From Novosphingobium terrae (GTDB taxonomy: Bacteria; Pseudomonadota; Alphaproteobacteria; Sphingomonadales; Sphingomonadaceae), in assembly GCF_017163935.1 (NCBI RefSeq), contig NZ_JABVZR010000001.1, forward strand, positions 2,356,001-2,420,000: a stretch of 64,000 nucleotides of DNA. Reading direction: 5' to 3'. The number at the start of each line of letters is the position of its first letter. Within the stretch, counting starts at the first letter, position 1. The notes beneath the pieces are model-generated. The model made no database searches and had not been told where the DNA came from. It was given only the letters and a program-made list of their open reading frames with translations. Positions 18,901-28,129 of the stretch are shown here, piece after piece. Position numbers and translations under genes: made by a program.

Positions 18901-21186
18901 TCAAGCCTGCTTCTGCCTTGCAAAAAGCCGATCGATCGCGCTGCTGTCCATCGGGCGCCCGAAATAGTATCCCTGCACCCGCGTACAGCCCAGATCGCGC
19001 ATCAGCGCCAGTTCCTCGGCGGTTTCCACGCCCTCGGCGATGCTGGCCATCTCCAGCCCCTGGGTCATCGCCACGATGGCCCGCACAGTGGCAAGGCTCT
19101 CCTGATGCCCGGCCAGCGCGGCTTTCACGAAGCTCCGGTCGATCTTGATCGCCGAGAAATGCAGCTTGCGCAGATAGTCCAGCGAGGCATGGCCCGAGCC
19201 GAAATCGTCGAGGCACACGCAGCAGCCCAGCGCCAGCACCCGCTCCAGCACGGCGCGGGCCCTTTCGGCATCGCCCTCGAAGATGCTCTCGGTGACCTCG
19301 ATCTCCAGCCGCTGCGGCGGCAGGCCGGAGGTGGCCAGCACCTGCACCAGCCCCTCGACAAAATCCTGCGCCATCAGCTGCAACGGCGAGACATTCACCG
19401 CCACGCGCAATGGCCCTTTCCAGCGCGCCGCCTCCCGCGCGGCGGCTTTCAGCACCCATTGGCCGATGGGCACGATCAGCCCGCAGGCCTCGGCCAGCGG
19501 CACGAAGGTGTCGGGGCCGACAAGGCCGCGCTCGGGGTGCTGCCAGCGCAGCAGCGCCTCGAAGCCCACCACCCGCTCGCTCAGCAGATCGACGACAGGC
19601 TGATATTGCAGCACGAAATGCTCGTTCTGGATGGCGCAGCGCAGCGCGTTCTCCTGCACGAGGCGCTCCTGCGCATCGGCGCGCAGGTCCGCGCCATAGG
19701 CCACATGCCGCCCGCGCCCGGTCTCCTTGGAGCGGTAGAGCGCCATATCGGCATGGCGCATCAGATCCTCGACACAAGCCCCGTCGCGCGGCCCCATCGC
19801 TGAGCCCACGCTCACGCCAATCGACAGCGGATGCCCGCTCACCAGAAACGGACGCGCAAGATCGCGCAAAATCCCGCGTGCGATGTCGTCCAGCCGCGCC
19901 TCACTGGCGACGGCAGGCAGGACGACAGCAAATTCATCGCCGCCCAGACGGCCCACCATCTCCCCCGGGGCCATCAGCGCGGCGAGCCGCTGGCCCACCT
20001 GCGCCAGCAGCGCATCGCCGACAGGATGGCCCAGCGTATCGTTCACCGCCTTGAACCGGTCGAGATCGAGCATCATCAGCGCGCCCCCACCTTCGGCCAG
20101 AGCAGCAGCCAGCGTTTCCGTCAGCATCAGGCGGTTGGGCAGGCCGGTCAGCGTGTCATAGCGTGCCAGACGGGCGATACGCTCGGCGCTTTCGCGCCTT
20201 TCGGTCACGTCCGAGATCACGCCGTGAAAGCCTTCAAACGCCCCGACGCCATCGAAACGCGGCGCGCCGGACATCTCCCACCAGCGGCGGCGCTCCATCA
20301 CCAGCACGCGCAGCGCCAGCCCCGCAAAACCCTCGCGATTGCCCAGCTTGCCCGCCAGTTCGATCAGCCCCGGATCGGAACCGTCCAGATCGCCCGAGCC
20401 GCTGATCAGGTGAAGCAGGCCCTGCCCCTCGATCTCGCCCGCCGAGAGGCCCAGCGCATCGGCAAAGCGCCGTCCGGCATCGCGCACCCGGTGGCGGGCA
20501 TCGGTCTGCCACAGCCAGTCGGCCTCTTCCTCGGTTTCGCGCAGCAGCAGGCTGACCATCTCATCCCGCTCGGCAATATTGGCCGCCGTGATGCGCGAGG
20601 CGAGAAAGCGCTTGGCCGACTCAACCGTGCCCAGCGCGATGCAGCCCACGAACAGCGCCGCCACGCCCGCCATCGCCCCATAGCCGCCCTGCACGAAGGA
20701 GCCGATCGCCGCCCCGCCCACAATGGCCGAAAACATCAGCGTGGCCAGAGGCGTGGTCGGCAGGATCAGCGCCGAGACGGTCATCAGCGTGGCCAGCACC
20801 GTCCAGATCTCGAAATGGCTGCCCTGCGATCCCAGCGGCACGAAGAACCACAGCACGGCGGTCCAGACCAGCGCATTGGCGATGGTGGCGGCGATCTGCG
20901 TGGCAAAGGCGCCGCGCTTGTCGGCATAGCTTATAAAACCCAGCGAGGCGGCAAGACCGGCCAGCCAGCCCAGCATCGGCGCCCAGCCCAACAGCTGGAG
21001 ATAAAGCGCCAGCACCACAAAAGCGCCGGGGGCCTGGGTCAGCAGCCGAATGCGCGCCACCTTGGCCTGTTGAGCCTGCTGGCTTCCGAGCAGATGGGTC
21101 GAAACGTCTCGGCCGCGCTCGGCAAGGCCCAGCACCGTTAACAGTCCCAACTCGCCGCTGCTGGCGATTGCCGCTTTGCCATTCAT
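18901..21186 (-). CDS. Membrane GGDEF/EAL cyclic-di-GMP signalling protein with PAS domain
   Basis: A 761-residue protein that may make and break cyclic di-GMP. About six hydrophobic segments occupy residues 45-190, a PAS-like sensor follows (about 215-330), then a GGDEF domain with intact RLGGDEF (415-419) and an EAL domain with EALLRW (543-548), VNVSPLQL, EVTES, DDFGSGHASLDYL, IKIDRSF and EGVET, so both active sites look complete. The usual RxxD inhibition site five residues before GGDEF is absent. The start at ATG 21186 lacks a clear ribosome-binding site; a GTG 33 bases upstream is the other option. Confidence 0.88.
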   Translation of the reverse strand: MNGKAAIASSGELGLLTVLGLAERGRDVSTHLLGSQQAQQAKVARIRLLTQAPGAFVVLALYLQLLGWAPMLGWLAGLAASLGFISYADKRGAFATQIAATIANALVWTAVLWFFVPLGSQGSHFEIWTVLATLMTVSALILPTTPLATLMFSAIVGGAAIGSFVQGGYGAMAGVAALFVGCIALGTVESAKRFLASRITAANIAERDEMVSLLLRETEEEADWLWQTDARHRVRDAGRRFADALGLSAGEIEGQGLLHLISGSGDLDGSDPGLIELAGKLGNREGFAGLALRVLVMERRRWWEMSGAPRFDGVGAFEGFHGVISDVTERRESAERIARLARYDTLTGLPNRLMLTETLAAALAEGGGALMMLDLDRFKAVNDTLGHPVGDALLAQVGQRLAALMAPGEMVGRLGGDEFAVVLPAVASEARLDDIARGILRDLARPFLVSGHPLSIGVSVGSAMGPRDGACVEDLMRHADMALYRSKETGRGRHVAYGADLRADAQERLVQENALRCAIQNEHFVLQYQPVVDLLSERVVGFEALLRWQHPERGLVGPDTFVPLAEACGLIVPIGQWVLKAAAREAARWKGPLRVAVNVSPLQLMAQDFVEGLVQVLATSGLPPQRLEIEVTESIFEGDAERARAVLERVLALGCCVCLDDFGSGHASLDYLRKLHFSAIKIDRSFVKAALAGHQESLATVRAIVAMTQGLEMASIAEGVETAEELALMRDLGCTRVQGYYFGRPMDSSAIDRLFARQKQA

Positions 21187-21385
21187 AGGCGGGGTATAGG
21201 CGGGCAATCCTTGGCACACCGTAAATGCCGAAGGGTTTTCGGTAAGATTCTTGAGTTAACACCAAGTAACCAAGTTACGAAAATTCAAAGGAAATGACGC
21301 GTTTTCCGCATAAGGCCGCCCATTCAGAAAAGTTAACCAAGGTGAGCGATTGACAGGCGCCCCAACCTGCCGCCTCATAAGCGCC

Positions 21386-22189
21386 ATGCCCCATCCCGCC
21401 CCCACGCTGGTGCCTTTCGCCGAAGCGCCGCCCAGGACTTTCAACACGCTGCTCTGTGATGGCGTGACAGCACGAGGCATCGCCTCTTTCGAGGCTTTGC
21501 TCGATCTGCATGCGGCGCTTCAGGCAGAGCGGCCCGATCTTTGTGTGATCGCCACGCTCGATGATCTGGGGCAGGCCTGTTACACATCGGGCCATGGTGC
21601 CGATTATCACGGGCTGGACGATACCGCTGGCCATGATCTGACCGGGCTGGACCCGCAGGCCTATGAAAATGGCGAACACCGGGGCTATCTCAGCACGCCA
21701 TCGGAATTTCCTATCCGCCTCGCCAATCTTCAGCACCTGTCAGCGGAGGTGTCCGGCGAATCCCTGAAAGGGCAACTGCCTTGCGGAGACAGCGCTGAAG
21801 GCAATGATCTGCTCAGCATCAACCGCGATCCCGACGCGGCGCTGGGCCTTGACGCGGATGATGCAGTTCTTTTCCTTTACGCCCCGGTCACATCTGCGGC
21901 GGATGCCATCGCCGCCTTTCCCAACGGCTATTTTTCATGCGATTTCAGCCCGATGCAGAACCATGCCCTCGCCCGCCATCTGGGCGAGAGCCATGGGCTG
22001 ATGCTCTTCGGCATAGGCGCGCGCTTGCTGGGCTTCCGCCGCGCCGAGCCCTTGGCTGGCCCCACCGCGCGGAAACTGGCCGAGGATCTGGCCAGTCTCT
22101 ACGCCGGAGCCGAAGCAGCCATGGTTGATGAACTGGCAACCATGCTGGCAGGCCGGACAAGCCTGCTGGTCCGCTACACCGAAGAGTAG
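21386..22189 (+). CDS. Protein of unknown function
   Basis: A 267-residue protein I do not recognise. There is no signal peptide or membrane helix. The composition is acidic with many DD/GxD words, and the middle shows LDADDAVLFLYAP and FSCDFSPMQNHALARHLGE, which look like a folded globular domain. The start is uncertain: ATG 21386 was chosen over a TTG 36 bases upstream. Codon use matches the neighbours. It lies between two c-di-GMP genes transcribed the other way, so it is a single-gene unit. Confidence 0.6.
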   Translation: MPHPAPTLVPFAEAPPRTFNTLLCDGVTARGIASFEALLDLHAALQAERPDLCVIATLDDLGQACYTSGHGADYHGLDDTAGHDLTGLDPQAYENGEHRGYLSTPSEFPIRLANLQHLSAEVSGESLKGQLPCGDSAEGNDLLSINRDPDAALGLDADDAVLFLYAPVTSAADAIAAFPNGYFSCDFSPMQNHALARHLGESHGLMLFGIGARLLGFRRAEPLAGPTARKLAEDLASLYAGAEAAMVDELATMLAGRTSLLVRYTEE

Positions 22190-22194
22190 GCCGG

Positions 22195-22533
22195 TCAGGC
22201 CGCGATCACCTCGATCGTCAGCGGCGCACCGCCTTCGGCAATGGCCAGCAGGCGGTCGATGTTGGGATGGGCGCCCGGACGGTTGCGCGCATCCTGCGTA
22301 TGCTCGGCAAAGACCAGCAGGCCATGCTCGGCCGCCTGAGCATCCAAAGCGCCAAAGGCCTGTTTCAGATAGTGATACACCGCCAGCGAGCCCTGTTTGC
22401 CCGGCTGATTGGGAATGCTGTCGACAAGAGTGCCATCGTCGCTCACCAGATCGATGCGCTCCAGCCCGGTGATGGGCGGCAGGGCCTGCAGATTGTCCTT
22501 GAAACTCGCAGCGGGTTGGATCGTCACCGACAT
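22195..22533 (-). CDS. Small conserved-looking protein, possibly DUF6572-like
   Basis: A 112-residue cytosolic protein of unknown function. The words RIDLVSDDGTLVDSI and NIDRLLAIAEGG near its ends vaguely resemble DUF6572 proteins (of the type found near immunity or phage genes), but this is a weak impression. ATG 22533 has AGGA nine bases upstream; an in-frame ATG nine bases earlier sits directly on that AGGA and is less likely. It converges on the unknown 267-residue gene with a five-base gap. Confidence 0.55.
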   Translation of the reverse strand: MSVTIQPAASFKDNLQALPPITGLERIDLVSDDGTLVDSIPNQPGKQGSLAVYHYLKQAFGALDAQAAEHGLLVFAEHTQDARNRPGAHPNIDRLLAIAEGGAPLTIEVIAA

Positions 22534-22605
22534 CTTTGGCATTCCTGAGTTGGTAGGGTCTGCGCCCCTAGCACCATCCCCGGCCATTCGCCATCGGTCG
22601 GGTCG

Positions 22606-23589
22606 TCAACAGCAGGAAGCCTGTCGAAACACCGGGCGCGATGCGGTGCCGATGACCATCATGCCGCGCCCCGCCGCCTTGGCGGCATAAAGCGCTTCAT
22701 CGGCGATGGCGAAAAGCGCTCCGGCATCATAGCGATGCGGGTCCTCCACCAGCGCCATGCCCGCCGAGGCACCGAAGGCCAGACGATGGCCGCGCCAGAG
22801 GATCGGCCTCGCCAGATCGGTCAGCACCCGCGTCACGCGGCGCTCCAGCGCGAAAGGGGCCACGCTGGCATCGGTCAGCACGGCGAATTCGTCGCCGCCG
22901 ATCCGCGCGACCAGCGGCGCATCGGGAAAAGCTGCGGCCAGACGGCGCGCGGCGGCTTTCAGGCAGGCATCGCCCGCCGCATGGCCGAAGTGATCGTTGA
23001 CCTGCTTGAAACGGTCCAGATCGAAGAGAATCAGCGCACCGAGCGGAGCGATCGCAGGCTGGACCATCGGCGCATTCAGAAACCGCGTTTCATACACCGC
23101 GCGATTCGCCAGACCGGTGATCGGATCGTTTTCAGCCAGGCGACGCAGAGCCTCCCAGCGCTTCTTTTCCTCGGTGATGTCCTGCTTCAGGCCATAGAGA
23201 TGGGTGATGCGCCCGTTCTCACGCATCACATCGGCGGTGAGGCGCATCCAGCGCTGCGTGCCATCGGCCCGCATGATCTGCGCTTCCATGGTGAAGGGGC
23301 GCGCATGGGTCAGGGCCTCGGCACGCAGCCGCTCCATCATCGCGCGTGATTCTTCGGCATAGAACTCAACGGCTTCGCGCCGGTCGAGCCGATGCTCCGG
23401 CGAAAAACCGAAAAGCTCGAAGACCGCCGGAGTCCAGCTGAGCGCGGTATCCGCCAGCTCGCAGCTCCAAGCCCCGATCCCGGCCATCGCTGTCGCCCGG
23501 GCGAGCAGCGTGTCGGCGTCGAAAGCGCCATGGGCGGTGGTGGAACCGCCCGTGGCTCTTTCCTGCGCGACATCGATAGGCCTTATCAT
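22606..23589 (-). CDS. PAS-GGDEF diguanylate cyclase
   Basis: A 327-residue soluble protein: a PAS/PAC sensor (about residues 35-150, ending in the linker LYGLKQDITEEKK) followed by a GGDEF domain beginning at NDPITGLANR, with intact RIGGDEF (about 248-254). It should synthesise cyclic di-GMP in response to a cytosolic cue. The RxxD feedback site is not seen in the expected place. AGGA lies nine bases before ATG 23589. A TTG 21 bases upstream is an alternative start. Confidence 0.88.
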   Translation of the reverse strand: MIRPIDVAQERATGGSTTAHGAFDADTLLARATAMAGIGAWSCELADTALSWTPAVFELFGFSPEHRLDRREAVEFYAEESRAMMERLRAEALTHARPFTMEAQIMRADGTQRWMRLTADVMRENGRITHLYGLKQDITEEKKRWEALRRLAENDPITGLANRAVYETRFLNAPMVQPAIAPLGALILFDLDRFKQVNDHFGHAAGDACLKAAARRLAAAFPDAPLVARIGGDEFAVLTDASVAPFALERRVTRVLTDLARPILWRGHRLAFGASAGMALVEDPHRYDAGALFAIADEALYAAKAAGRGMMVIGTASRPVFRQASCC

Positions 23590-23648
23590 CACCGAAATCC
23601 TAGGGATCAATCCCTAAGAATCCGTAAGGCCTGCAAGTGACCGGTGCG

Positions 23649-25472
23649 TTACTCCACCGTCACCGATTTGGCGAGATTGCGGGGCTGATCGACATCGGTG
23701 CCCTTCACGCAAGCCACATGATAGGCCAGCAGCTGCACCGGCACGGCATAGACCAGCGGCGCGATCAGCGGGTGGATCTTGGGCATCTCGATGGTGGCGA
23801 TGCAGCCCTCACCCGCTTCGGCCAGACCCTCGGCATCGGAGATCAGCACGATCTTGCCGCCGCGCGCCCGCACCTCCTGCATGTTGCTGACGGTCTTTTC
23901 GAACAGCGGGCCGGACGGGGCCAGCACGATGACCGGCACGTTCTCGTCGATCAGCGCGATGGGGCCATGCTTCATCTCACCGGCCGCATAACCTTCGGCG
24001 TGGATATAGCTGATTTCCTTGAGCTTCAGCGCGCCTTCCAGCGCCAGCGGGAAGTCCTGACCGCGCCCCAGATAGAGCACATCGCGCGCCGGAGCGATCA
24101 GATGCGCCATAGCGGCAATCGCGTCGTCATAGGCCAGAGCCGCGTTCAGGGCGGCAGGCGTCTCGATCAGCTGATGGACGACATGGCGCTCTTCCTCGCG
24201 GCTCATACGCCCGCGCTTCACTGCCAGATGCGCGGCCAGAGCGGCCAGCACGGCCAGCTGGCAGGTAAAGGCCTTGGTGGAGGCCACGCCGATTTCCGGC
24301 CCGGCATGGGTGGGCAGCAGCAGATCGGCCTCACGCGCCATGGAGCTGGTGGGCACATTCACCACCACAGCGATGGTCTGGCCGTTTTCCTTGCAGTGGC
24401 GCAGGGCGGCCAGCGTGTCGGCGGTCTCGCCCGACTGGCTGATGAAGATGGCGAGGCCACCGGGCTCCAGCACGGGATCGCGGTAACGGAACTCGCTGGC
24501 CACATCGATGTCGACCGGCAGGCGGGCGAATTGCTCGAACCAGTATTTGGCGACCAGACCAGCGTAGAAGGAGGTGCCGCAAGCCACGATGGTCACGCGG
24601 CGGATGGCGGACAGGTCGAAATCGATCTGCGGCAGGGCCACGCTCTCGTCCACATGACGCACGTAGGAACGCAGCGTCTGGGCGACCACGGTGGGCTGCT
24701 CGTAGATTTCCTTCTGCATGAAGTGGCGGTAATTGCCCTTCTCCACAGCCGCCGCACTGGCGCCGCTGGCCACGATGGGGCGCTCGACAGGGTTGTTGTC
24801 CTTGTCGTGGATGCGGGCGCCCTCGCGGGTGATGACCACCCAGTCGCCCTCTTCCAGATAGCAGATGCGCTGCGTCAGCGGGGCCAGCGCCAGAGCGTCG
24901 GAGCCCAGATAGGTCTCACCCTCGCCATAGCCCACCACCAGCGGCGAACCGAGACGCGCGCCGATCAGCATATCGGGATATTCGCGGAAGGCGATCGCCA
25001 GAGCGAAAGCACCTCGCAGCTGGGGCAGAGCCGCAGCCACGGCTTCCTCGGGCGACAGGCCGGATTCGACCAGATCCGAAACGAGATGGGCCACCACCTC
25101 CGTATCGGTGTCGGATTCGAACGTCCGGCCCTTGGCCGTCAGCGCGTCACGCAGGGTCTTGAAGTTCTCGATGATGCCATTGTGGACCAGCCCCAGCACG
25201 CTGGTGGCATGCGGGTGAGCATTGGCCGCCGTGGGCGCGCCATGGGTGGCCCAGCGGGTATGCGCGATGCCGACATGGCCCGGCGCCGGATTGACCGCCA
25301 GCTCCTTCACCAGATTGAGCAGCTTGCCCGGCGCGCGGCGGCGCACCAGCTCGCCGTCATGCACGGTGCAGACGCCCGCCGAGTCGTAGCCGCGATATTC
25401 CATGCGGCGCAGGCCGTCGACCAGACGGTCCGCCACTTCATCCTTGCCGACGATGCCGATGATGCCACACAT
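23649..25472 (-). CDS. glmS: Glutamine-fructose-6-phosphate aminotransferase (isomerising)
   Basis: Makes glucosamine-6-phosphate from fructose-6-phosphate and glutamine, the entry to peptidoglycan and LPS amino sugars. The 607-residue protein starts CGIIG, placing the nucleophile cysteine at residue 2 after Met removal, and carries two SIS domains (SQSGETADT, about residue 355; ESTKAF-like ASTKAF). The C-terminus DQPRNLAKSVTVE is the standard GlmS tail. It lies 81 bases downstream of glmU in the same direction. No glmS ribozyme is expected in this group and none is seen. Confidence 0.97.
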   Translation of the reverse strand: MCGIIGIVGKDEVADRLVDGLRRMEYRGYDSAGVCTVHDGELVRRRAPGKLLNLVKELAVNPAPGHVGIAHTRWATHGAPTAANAHPHATSVLGLVHNGIIENFKTLRDALTAKGRTFESDTDTEVVAHLVSDLVESGLSPEEAVAAALPQLRGAFALAIAFREYPDMLIGARLGSPLVVGYGEGETYLGSDALALAPLTQRICYLEEGDWVVITREGARIHDKDNNPVERPIVASGASAAAVEKGNYRHFMQKEIYEQPTVVAQTLRSYVRHVDESVALPQIDFDLSAIRRVTIVACGTSFYAGLVAKYWFEQFARLPVDIDVASEFRYRDPVLEPGGLAIFISQSGETADTLAALRHCKENGQTIAVVVNVPTSSMAREADLLLPTHAGPEIGVASTKAFTCQLAVLAALAAHLAVKRGRMSREEERHVVHQLIETPAALNAALAYDDAIAAMAHLIAPARDVLYLGRGQDFPLALEGALKLKEISYIHAEGYAAGEMKHGPIALIDENVPVIVLAPSGPLFEKTVSNMQEVRARGGKIVLISDAEGLAEAGEGCIATIEMPKIHPLIAPLVYAVPVQLLAYHVACVKGTDVDQPRNLAKSVTVE

Positions 25473-25553
25473 GCGCGCTCAATTCCCTGTTTGGTGTGCC
25501 CTGATTTATGGGCCGCGATTATAGAGGTCAGGCTTTCCGGGAGCTTAAGGGCG

Positions 25554-26927
25554 TTACCCCTTGTTCCCGTCCTTTTCGGCCTTTTTCTTGCGCATGATGT
25601 CGTGGAACTGGTCGGCCCAGCCCGGCTTCACCATTTGCTCGGCGCGCACCATGCGCAGCTCGCCGGGCGCCACATCGCGGCTGACGGCGCTGCCGGCTGC
25701 CACGATGGCATCGGCCCCGATCGTCACCGGAGCGATCAGCGCCGAATTCGAGCCGATGAAGGCCCGCTCACCGATGACCGTCTTGTGCTTGAAATAGCCG
25801 TTGTAGTTGCAGGTGATGGTGCCCGCGCCCAGATTGGCGCCCGCGCCCACATCGGCATCGCCCACGTAGGAGAGGTGATTGGCCTTGGCCCCCACGCCCA
25901 TCACCGCATTCTTGATCTCGACGAAATTGCCGACCTTGGCCTTTTCGCGGATGTCCGCGCCGGGGCGCAGACGGGCATAGGGCCCGATATCGGCCTTGCT
26001 GGCAACCTTCGCGCCTTCCAGATGCGAGAAAGCATGGATGGTGACATGATCGGCCACGGAAACACCGGGGCCGAACACCACATTCGGCTCCACCACCACA
26101 TCGCGGCCCAGCTGCGTGTCCCAGCTGAACCACACGGTTTCGGGCGCGATCAGCGTGGCACCATCGACCATCGCCTGCTTGCGGCGCCTGTCCTGCCAGA
26201 GACGCTCGGCCTGAGCCAGCTCGCCACGGCTGTTGATGCCCATCACCTCATCGGCATCATCGGTGACGGTGACGGCGCAGATCCGCCCGTCCTGATTGGC
26301 GATGTTGACGATATCGATCAGATAATATTCGCCCTGGGCATTGTCATTGCCAACGCGCGCCAGCAGGCCGAACAGATCGCGCGCCTTCACCGCCATCAGG
26401 CCGGAATTGCAGAGGCGGCAGGCGCGCTCCTCAGCCGTGGCATCCTTATGCTCGACCATTTTGAGGATGCGGCCATCCTGCGCGATCACGCGGCCATATT
26501 GCAGCGTGTCCTCGGGCTCGAAGCCCAGCACCACCACGGCGGGGGCATCGTGGGCGTTCAAACGCTCGATCATCGCCCGCATGGTTTCGCTGCGCACGAA
26601 GGGCACATCGCCATAGAGAATCAGCACATCGCCATCGAAATCCGCCAGAGCCTGCTCGGCCATCTGCACAGCATGGCCGGTGCCCAGCTGCGGCTCCTGA
26701 AGCGCAATATCCGCCCGGCCCTTCAGCGCCTTTTCCAGCTGATCGCGCCCATGGCCCGCCACCACCACGCGGCGCTGCGGATCGAGCGCCTCGGCACTGG
26801 CCAGCAGGTGATCCAGCATGGGCCTGCCCGCAATCGCGTGCAGCACCTTGTGCGTGTCACTTTTCATGCGGGTGCCCTTGCCGGCGGCAAGAACGACGAT
26901 CGCCAGAGCGGATGTCACATCAGTCAT
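25554..26927 (-). CDS. glmU: Bifunctional GlmU: glucosamine-1-phosphate acetyltransferase / UDP-GlcNAc pyrophosphorylase
   Basis: Produces UDP-GlcNAc in two steps. The 457-residue protein opens with the uridyltransferase signature VVLAAGKGTRMKSD (about residues 11-24), has YGDVP and EFYLID-like EYYLID, and continues into a left-handed beta-helix of hexapeptide repeats (from about 255) containing NFVEIKNAVMG and GTITCNYNGYFKHKT. Start at ATG 26927 was chosen because it places the signature eleven residues in, as in the family. It is divergent from gph across 61 bases. Confidence 0.97.
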   Translation of the reverse strand: MTDVTSALAIVVLAAGKGTRMKSDTHKVLHAIAGRPMLDHLLASAEALDPQRRVVVAGHGRDQLEKALKGRADIALQEPQLGTGHAVQMAEQALADFDGDVLILYGDVPFVRSETMRAMIERLNAHDAPAVVVLGFEPEDTLQYGRVIAQDGRILKMVEHKDATAEERACRLCNSGLMAVKARDLFGLLARVGNDNAQGEYYLIDIVNIANQDGRICAVTVTDDADEVMGINSRGELAQAERLWQDRRRKQAMVDGATLIAPETVWFSWDTQLGRDVVVEPNVVFGPGVSVADHVTIHAFSHLEGAKVASKADIGPYARLRPGADIREKAKVGNFVEIKNAVMGVGAKANHLSYVGDADVGAGANLGAGTITCNYNGYFKHKTVIGERAFIGSNSALIAPVTIGADAIVAAGSAVSRDVAPGELRMVRAEQMVKPGWADQFHDIMRKKKAEKDGNKG

Positions 26928-26988
26928 AAGGGGCTCTTTGCCAGCAAAAGCTTGCGGTTTCCATACGGAGAGGGCACCCTTTGGGGCA

Positions 26989-27711
26989 ATGACCGAAAAT
27001 TCTCCCAACGCCTTGCAGCGCCCCGACTTTCCCTTCGATCTGGTGGGCTTCGACCTCGACGGCACCCTGCTCGACACCGCCCCCGATCTGGCCGAGGCGC
27101 TCAACCATGCGCTCACGCAAGCCGGGCGCCCGGCAGCCACGCGTGAGGAAACGCTGACCTTTGTCGGCGGCGGCACGCGCATGATGCTGCAGCGCGCGCT
27201 GGCGGCCACCGGCGGCCCGGTGCCGGAAGAACAGTTCGAAGCCCTGCTGCCGCAACTGGTCGATTATTACGAAGAGCATATCTCCCGCCACACAAAGCCC
27301 TATCCCGGCATGGAACCCATGCTGGAGACGCTGGCGGCGCGCGGGGTGAAGCTGGCGCTGGTCACCAACAAGCTGGAGCATCTGGCGCGCAAGCTGCTGG
27401 GCGAACTGGGGCTGACCCATCATTTCTACACCATCATCGGCGGCGACACGCTGGGCCCGGGCCGATCCAAGCCCGCGCCGGATCTGCTGCAACTGATGAT
27501 CGAGCGCTCCGGTCTGACCGCCCCGCGCACGGTCTACATCGGCGACACCCATTTCGACACCAATGCCGCAAGAGCCGCAGGCCTGCCGGTGGTGGCGGTC
27601 AGCTTCGGCTTTTCGAATCTGCCGGTCGATACGCTGGGTGCCGATGCGGTGATCGACCATTTCGACGAGCTGATCCCCACGCTGGAAAGCCTGAACGCGC
27701 TGCAGGCCTAG
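26989..27711 (+). CDS. gph: Phosphoglycolate phosphatase (HAD family)
   Basis: A 240-residue HAD hydrolase that removes 2-phosphoglycolate, a product of DNA repair and oxygenase side reactions. Motif I is DLDGTLLDT (about residues 22-30), motif II the VTNK region, motif III K around RSKPAPD and motif IV GDTHFDT. GGGG precedes ATG 26989. The sequence ends in a TAG that starts the palindromic element at 27710. Confidence 0.88.
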   Translation: MTENSPNALQRPDFPFDLVGFDLDGTLLDTAPDLAEALNHALTQAGRPAATREETLTFVGGGTRMMLQRALAATGGPVPEEQFEALLPQLVDYYEEHISRHTKPYPGMEPMLETLAARGVKLALVTNKLEHLARKLLGELGLTHHFYTIIGGDTLGPGRSKPAPDLLQLMIERSGLTAPRTVYIGDTHFDTNAARAAGLPVVAVSFGFSNLPVDTLGADAVIDHFDELIPTLESLNALQA

Positions 27712-27758
27712 AGCATTTTTTTGCGAAAAACCGTTCCCACTTTTTCGCACAATGCTCT
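27710..27758. repeat. Dispersed palindromic element, GCGAAAAA type, copy 2
   Basis: Outer arms AGAGCATT (27710-27717) and AATGCTCT (27751-27758), inner arms TGCGAAAAA (27722-27730) and TTTTTCGCA (27741-27749), core CCGTTCCCAC. The layout and core match the copy at 2992-3036. It lies exactly between the convergent gph and DUF2794 genes, so it may also work as a two-way terminator. Confidence 0.65.
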
Positions 27759-27760
27759 GA

Positions 27761-28129
27761 TCAGCTCTCCACCGCTTTCACCAGCCGCCGCTCGATGGGG
27801 CTGAGCACGCCGGCCAGTTCATGGCCGCGTTTCAGCACCTGTCCGCTTTCGCCGAACAGGGTCCACATGCCCTGTCGGTTGCGCAGAGCGGGGCATTTTT
27901 CGATGCGGGCCTGCGGCCGCTCGGCGGCGCGCTGAAAGGCGCTGAAGCTGGCGGCATCCTTGTCGAAATTCATCGCATAGTCGCGCCACAAACCCGCAGC
28001 GACCATCCGCCCGTAAAGATCGAGAATCTTCGTCAGCTCCAGCCGGTCAAAGCCGACCTGCTGCGCCGGGCGCGGAAAGGGAACAACTGTCGGCCCGGAA
28101 GGACCGGGCGCGCTGCCGGGCTCAGCCAC
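27761..28129 (-). CDS. DUF2794 protein
   Basis: A 122-residue alphaproteobacterial protein of unknown function. Features are a Pro-rich N-terminus VVPFPRP, the DR-ELTKILDLYGRMVAAGLWRDYAM block, and the RPQARIEKCPALRNRQG block, all typical of DUF2794. It begins at GTG directly after the stop of the serine acetyltransferase gene, so the two are co-transcribed and probably coupled. Confidence 0.85.
   Translation of the reverse strand: MAEPGSAPGPSGPTVVPFPRPAQQVGFDRLELTKILDLYGRMVAAGLWRDYAMNFDKDAASFSAFQRAAERPQARIEKCPALRNRQGMWTLFGESGQVLKRGHELAGVLSPIERRLVKAVES

Noticed and set aside
25473..25553. A glmS riboswitch-ribozyme upstream of glmS
   Set aside because: The gap to glmU is only 81 bases and lacks the conserved ribozyme core; such ribozymes are not expected in this group.
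23637..27146. A 1169-codon open frame on the plus strand, the longest in the window
   Set aside because: It runs antisense across both glmS and glmU and the gap between them. Its protein is a His/Gly/Arg/Asp-rich shadow typical of high-GC coding DNA, and it has no ribosome-binding site.
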